This document shows, in pieces, positions 9,128 through 12,646 of a stretch of DNA of 12,646 nt (the stretch's first letter is position 1; each line of letters starts with the position of its first letter). The position numbers were made by a program, and so were the translations under genes. The stretch comes from Conidiobolus incongruus B7586 (Eukaryota; Entomophthoromycota; Entomophthoromycetes; Entomophthorales; Conidiobolaceae): NCBI GenBank assembly GCA_000697335.1, contig JNEM01015594.1, positions 1-12,646 on the forward strand, read 5' to 3'. Under the pieces are notes generated by a model. The model searched no databases and was not told where the DNA came from. It saw only the letters and a program-made list of their open reading frames with translations.

Positions 9128-9138
9128 TTGGTTTAACC
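9128..9138 (+). promoter_or_regulatory. TTGGTTTAACC motif just before carrier ATG
   Basis: The 11-mer TTGGTTTAACC lies 16 bases before the start codon, within a pyrimidine-rich leader, and is followed by CTAAT. Its core GGTT-T-AACC is a perfect short palindrome. The identical 11-mer lies upstream of the SEC2-like gene (1316-1326). Its role is unknown. Confidence 0.3.
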
Positions 9139-9154
9139 CTAATATAAAACGATA

Positions 9155-10810
9155 ATGACTTCAACACAAATTTTTCCTAATCAAAAACTCACACTTGATC
9201 CTTTAATTACTAAAGAATCTCCAAATCTAGCATCTCAGAAAAAGAAAGAAGCTGCTGAACTTAAGGAAATTCAAATGGCACCACTCCCTGAGACTCAGGA
9301 GGAGCGCCTGAAGAGAATCGAAGCGTTATTCTCCAGCTTTGACACAAATAACACTGGGAAAATTGACCGACAGGCTATTAGAGATAGGTTTTCCAAAGCT
9401 TCAGACCTCCCCTCTGGTTTGACCTATGCGAATGAGCTTTTTGAAGTTGTAGATTCTTCTAAAGATGGTGTGATTGATTTTCAAGAGTTTAAAAATTTTG
9501 TACTTGCCAAAGAAACAAAACTCTGGCATTTGTTTAATAGAATAGACCAAAGTAAAGACAAATTATTGCAGCCCAACGAGGTTTTAAAAAGTCTTAAAGA
9601 TGCAGGTAATTACGAGTTCTTTTTCTAACTCAAAATTAATTTGGAATGTTAATCAATGTTTGATCTGTTGATAGGAGTAGAAGTGTCAAAACAAGACTTG
9701 AATACTTTTATGCAAAGAATTGACAAGGATGGCGATGGCATGATTGATTTCGAAGAATGGAGAGATTTCTTTTTGTTTTTGCCAAGAGACGTGACACTTG
9801 TAAATGTGTTCCAATACTCACAGGCTATGAATCTGATCAACCCAGTTGGCGATATGTCTCCAGTTACAAATGTCTTAGTCTCTCGTTTGAGGTATTTGGT
9901 GGCAGGAGGTATTGCTGGTGCCGTCAGTCGAACTGCCACCGCTCCTTTAGATCGCCTCAAGATCTACTTGCAAACTCAAAGCATAGCAGGCTATAAATCA
10001 TCCGGATCTGGGATTACGCGCTGGGCAACAACGATTAAATTAGCTATCAACGACATTTATTCCAAGGGTGGTGTTTTGAATTTCTTCAGGGGAAATGGCC
10101 TTAATATTATCAAAATCATGCCTGAATCAGCAACCAAGTTTTATGCTTTTGAATCTTCCAAGCAGTTCATATTAAACCAGAAGGCCAAATCCAATGCCAA
10201 CCATATTGCTTCATCCTCTACGTTATCCATGTCTGATCGTTTTATTGCTGGTGGGATAGCTGGCTTATGCTCCCAGACCCTTATTTATCCTTTAGAAATT
10301 GTTAAAACAAGGCTCATGAGCACACCTGCTGCCGAAAATGCACAAAAGGTCGGAATATGGAAAGTAATTAGTAAGGTCTATAGCCAGAGTGGCCCCCGAG
10401 GCTTCTTCCGTGGTCTTGTTCCTTCTCTCATAGGTGTTTTCCCTTATGCAGCCATCGATCTTTCTGTATTCGAAACGTTAAAGATTAAATATTTGAACTA
10501 TACTGGACGACCATCTACTTCTAATCCAGGAGTTGGACCAATTCTGGCTTTTGGTATGATCTCAGGTACCGCTGGTGCTGTTGCTGTATATCCATTAAAC
10601 TTGATTCGAACCAGGCTGCAAGCTCAAGATACACCCAGCCATCCTTATCGCTATACTGGAACCATTGATGTAATTCGACAAACTTATAAGAGGGAATCGA
10701 TAAAGGGATTCTACAAGGGACTCACTCCAACATTGGTTAAGGTTGTTCCTGCTGTGTCTATATCTTATGTCGTCTATGAGCACTGTAAGAAAAATATGCA
10801 TCTATCTTAG
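9155..10810 (+). CDS. EF-hand mitochondrial carrier (SCaMC / ATP-Mg/phosphate type)
   Basis: Two exons (9155-9605 and 9675-10810) join to give a 528-residue protein. Family members sit in the inner mitochondrial membrane and exchange ATP-Mg or ADP for phosphate, switched on by cytosolic calcium; yeast Sal1 and animal SCaMC/SLC25A24 are relatives. The N-terminal half has four EF-hand loops: 63-74 (weak, Ala at the last ligand position), 100-111 (canonical), 131-142 (weak, Lys for the conserved Gly) and 167-178 (canonical). The C-terminal half has three carrier repeats, each opening with the signature: PLDRLK (241-246), PLEIVK (356-361) and PLNLIR (457-462). The blocks FFRGNGLN and MPESATKFYAFE are typical of SCaMC proteins. 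The length is slightly above the usual 470-510. The start codon has A at -3, and the preceding bases are pyrimidine-rich. It is divergent from the carboxypeptidase relic across a 3.4 kb gap. The exact substrate cannot be read from sequence. Confidence 0.92.
9606..9674 (+). other. Intron of the carrier gene
   Basis: This 69-nt intron starts GTAATT and ends GATAG, with a CTAAC branch-site match at 9625-9629 near the 5' side and weaker TTAAT matches farther on. Removing it joins G to GA as a Gly codon, giving KDAGVEVSKQD and linking EF-hand 3 to EF-hand 4 in frame. Without splicing, translation would stop at 9626-9628, within the intron. Confidence 0.9.
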
Positions 10811-11100
10811 AATGTCAGCATATTTTGCTATATTTTAATTATTCATATTACTACTATTTATTCCGCTTTATCTTTACCTCCTTTCAATAGTTTGTTTTCA
10901 TATACAATATTCCCCCTCAATCAAAAGTTTAATTACTAATATATAAATAAAATATGCAATATTGATATAAAATAAATACTTAATTGATAAATATAACTAT
11001 ATAATATTTTATCATCCAAGACCATATCAGAATAATAATTATCAGTCCTCTGAAAAATGATATTGTATTATAATATTTTAATATTGATTTAAATTTTGTT

Positions 11101-11131
<31 letters not shown>

Positions 11132-12646
11132 AACAATTTTCCTACACAAGGTTCTCTGTATTTGAGATTTGTAATAGTTAATTTTAATTATATTATTTCA
11201 AGAATCTCTACAGGTTCTGAGCACACCAACTAATATTTGATTAATACTCAGATAAACTATCACTTGTAGCCCAAACACTTGGATATTATTTACATTAATA
11301 TTTAGTTTGAAACAGTACGGCGCCAAATATATTATTGTTATCTTTATTCTAATATAAGCAAATTTGGTCATGATTTTATCTTTAAAATACTAGAATGAGT
11401 TAAAATCCCATCATAATCCTTAAATATTTTAATGCAAATGGAAAGCTTAAAACTATATAAAATCTAAGCGGATTCAGATTTTGTTCAATTTTTAATATGA
11501 AACAACTTTTTATCAAAGAAAAATTGATATTAAATATAAAAAAATATGCTAAATAAATTTTTAATAAATACCAGAACATGAGCTTAAATAATTTTGTTTA
11601 ATACTTCAAAAAAAGTTATTGAAAAATAAAACTATTTAGTATATTGAATCAATTCATAATTATGAATATTATGGCTTTTAAACTTAATTTAAACAAATAT
11701 ATAATGGAATTATTTTTGAAGATAATAATATCTATAATGATTAATTATATATAATGTGAAATTTTTAGTTTTTTAAATTAATATTTAATAAAAGAAATTT
11801 AAAATTAATAATTTTTAATTAAAATAATAAAAAAATTAATTTCATTATAATATTTATAAATAACACTTTATATTTAATCATTATTTTAAAAAAAATAAAT
11901 TAAAATTAAAAATATTTCAATAGTTTAAAAAAGCTTTTAAACCCTTAAAAAATTAAAAATTTACAATATTAAAATTATTTAAATAATAATTAATTAATAT
12001 AAAGTTTATATTTTAATATATTTAAAAAATTAATATATTTTTAATTAAAAAATTAAATAAATACATTTAATCATAATGTTTAAACCTTAATTAAATGATA
12101 TCTTAATATTGAAATAAAAGAAAATTTTTTAATTTTTGAAATTCTAAGCTTATTAATAATTTCAGAAAAAATAAGATATTTAATAAATAGGAAAATATAT
12201 AAAATTAAATCCAGGAAAAATTTTTTAATATAAAATTAATAAAAAAAGGTATTATAATTAATATATTAACTAGATTATAACTTATATAATTTTATTTATT
12301 TGAAAAAAAAACTTTTAATAAATATATATAAATTTAGTTTTTGAAAATTGAATTTTAGTCTTTATTAAAATAAATCTTTATAGATATTAAAATTTACTAA
12401 AAAAATAACAAAAATAATTAATAATATTAAAGAAAATTGATTTTTTTATTCCAGTTTATATTATAAATATCAAAAAATTAATTAATTTCCAATTATAAAA
12501 AATAGTTTGAATCAAATTCTGATATTAATAGCTATTAAATATCTTGATAATATTTATATTAAACTGATATTTTTTAATAATAAACCATATTGATAATATC
12601 TATAAGATTTCAAATTTTAATAATATTTTAAAAATAAAAATAATAC
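10811..12646. other. Extremely AT-rich spacer
   Basis: After the carrier stop codon the sequence becomes almost pure A/T, especially from about 11480 on, where some 60-base lines hold only four or five G/C. The first 200 bases should contain the 3' UTR of the carrier gene. No open frame, tRNA or structured RNA is seen, and runs of A and T of five to nine bases are frequent. It could be a long intergenic desert or part of an AT-rich isochore. The window ends inside it. Confidence 0.65.
11101..11126. repeat. (TA)13 microsatellite
   Basis: An unbroken run of thirteen TA dinucleotides is followed by imperfect continuation (atataaac). It is the only clean simple-sequence array in the window. Such arrays are prone to length change and to sequencing error. 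Confidence 0.9.

Noticed and set aside
9757-9996. Extra open frames overlapping the carrier gene (plus 9757-9996; minus 9649-9960 and 10595-10801)
   Set aside because: They are shadows of the well-supported carrier reading frame. Their translations show no domain.
11480-12646. Mitochondrial or plastid origin of the very AT-rich right end
   Set aside because: It is continuous with a nuclear-type gene, and no organelle gene, tRNA or rRNA fragment is visible.
1-12646. tRNA, rRNA, CRISPR array, integrated viral or transposon genes
   Set aside because: No B-box-type GGTTCGAATCC sequence, conserved rRNA block, regular direct repeats, transposase, integrase, reverse transcriptase or capsid motif was found on either strand by eye.

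Overview
This is an AT-rich nuclear window, most likely from a fungus. The two intact genes are islands of moderate GC in a background where long stretches are only roughly 10-20% G+C. The fungal assignment rests on a Sec2-type Rab exchange factor whose C-terminal half resembles fungal Sec2 rather than animal Rabin8, on short introns (44-69 nt) with GT...AG ends and some CTAAC-like branch sites, and on the very low GC. The low GC, long AT-rich spacers and a secreted-type M14 peptidase would suit an early-diverging lineage such as the Entomophthoromycotina (Conidiobolus-like). That placement is a guess.

Layout. 1-1563: AT-rich spacer with the promoter of the first gene near its right end. 1564-3237 (+): intact single-exon SEC2-like gene, a guanine nucleotide exchange factor for a Sec4/Rab8-type GTPase. 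3238-3824: spacer. 3825 to about 5689 (-): a decayed, intron-dense gene for a secreted M14 zinc carboxypeptidase, convergent with SEC2. About 5690-9154: a 3.4 kb gap with no intact gene. It holds two patches richer in GC and with opposite strand skew (7590-7935 and 8460-8940). The second may be a coding relic, and it also carries a run of ATTGG (reverse CCAAT) pentamers leading up to the next gene. 9155-10810 (+): intact two-exon gene for a calcium-regulated mitochondrial carrier of the SCaMC/APC type (four N-terminal EF-hands, then three carrier repeats). 10811-12646: extremely AT-rich spacer with a (TA)13 microsatellite.

The three recognisable genes have unrelated roles: exocytic vesicle traffic, extracellular peptide digestion, and calcium-tuned ATP-Mg/phosphate exchange in mitochondria. 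Nothing suggests an operon-like system or a defence, mobile or viral module. The points of most interest are the recently broken carboxypeptidase, which still has readable splice sites, two microexons and all its zinc ligands, and the cluster of CCAAT-type boxes before the carrier gene.
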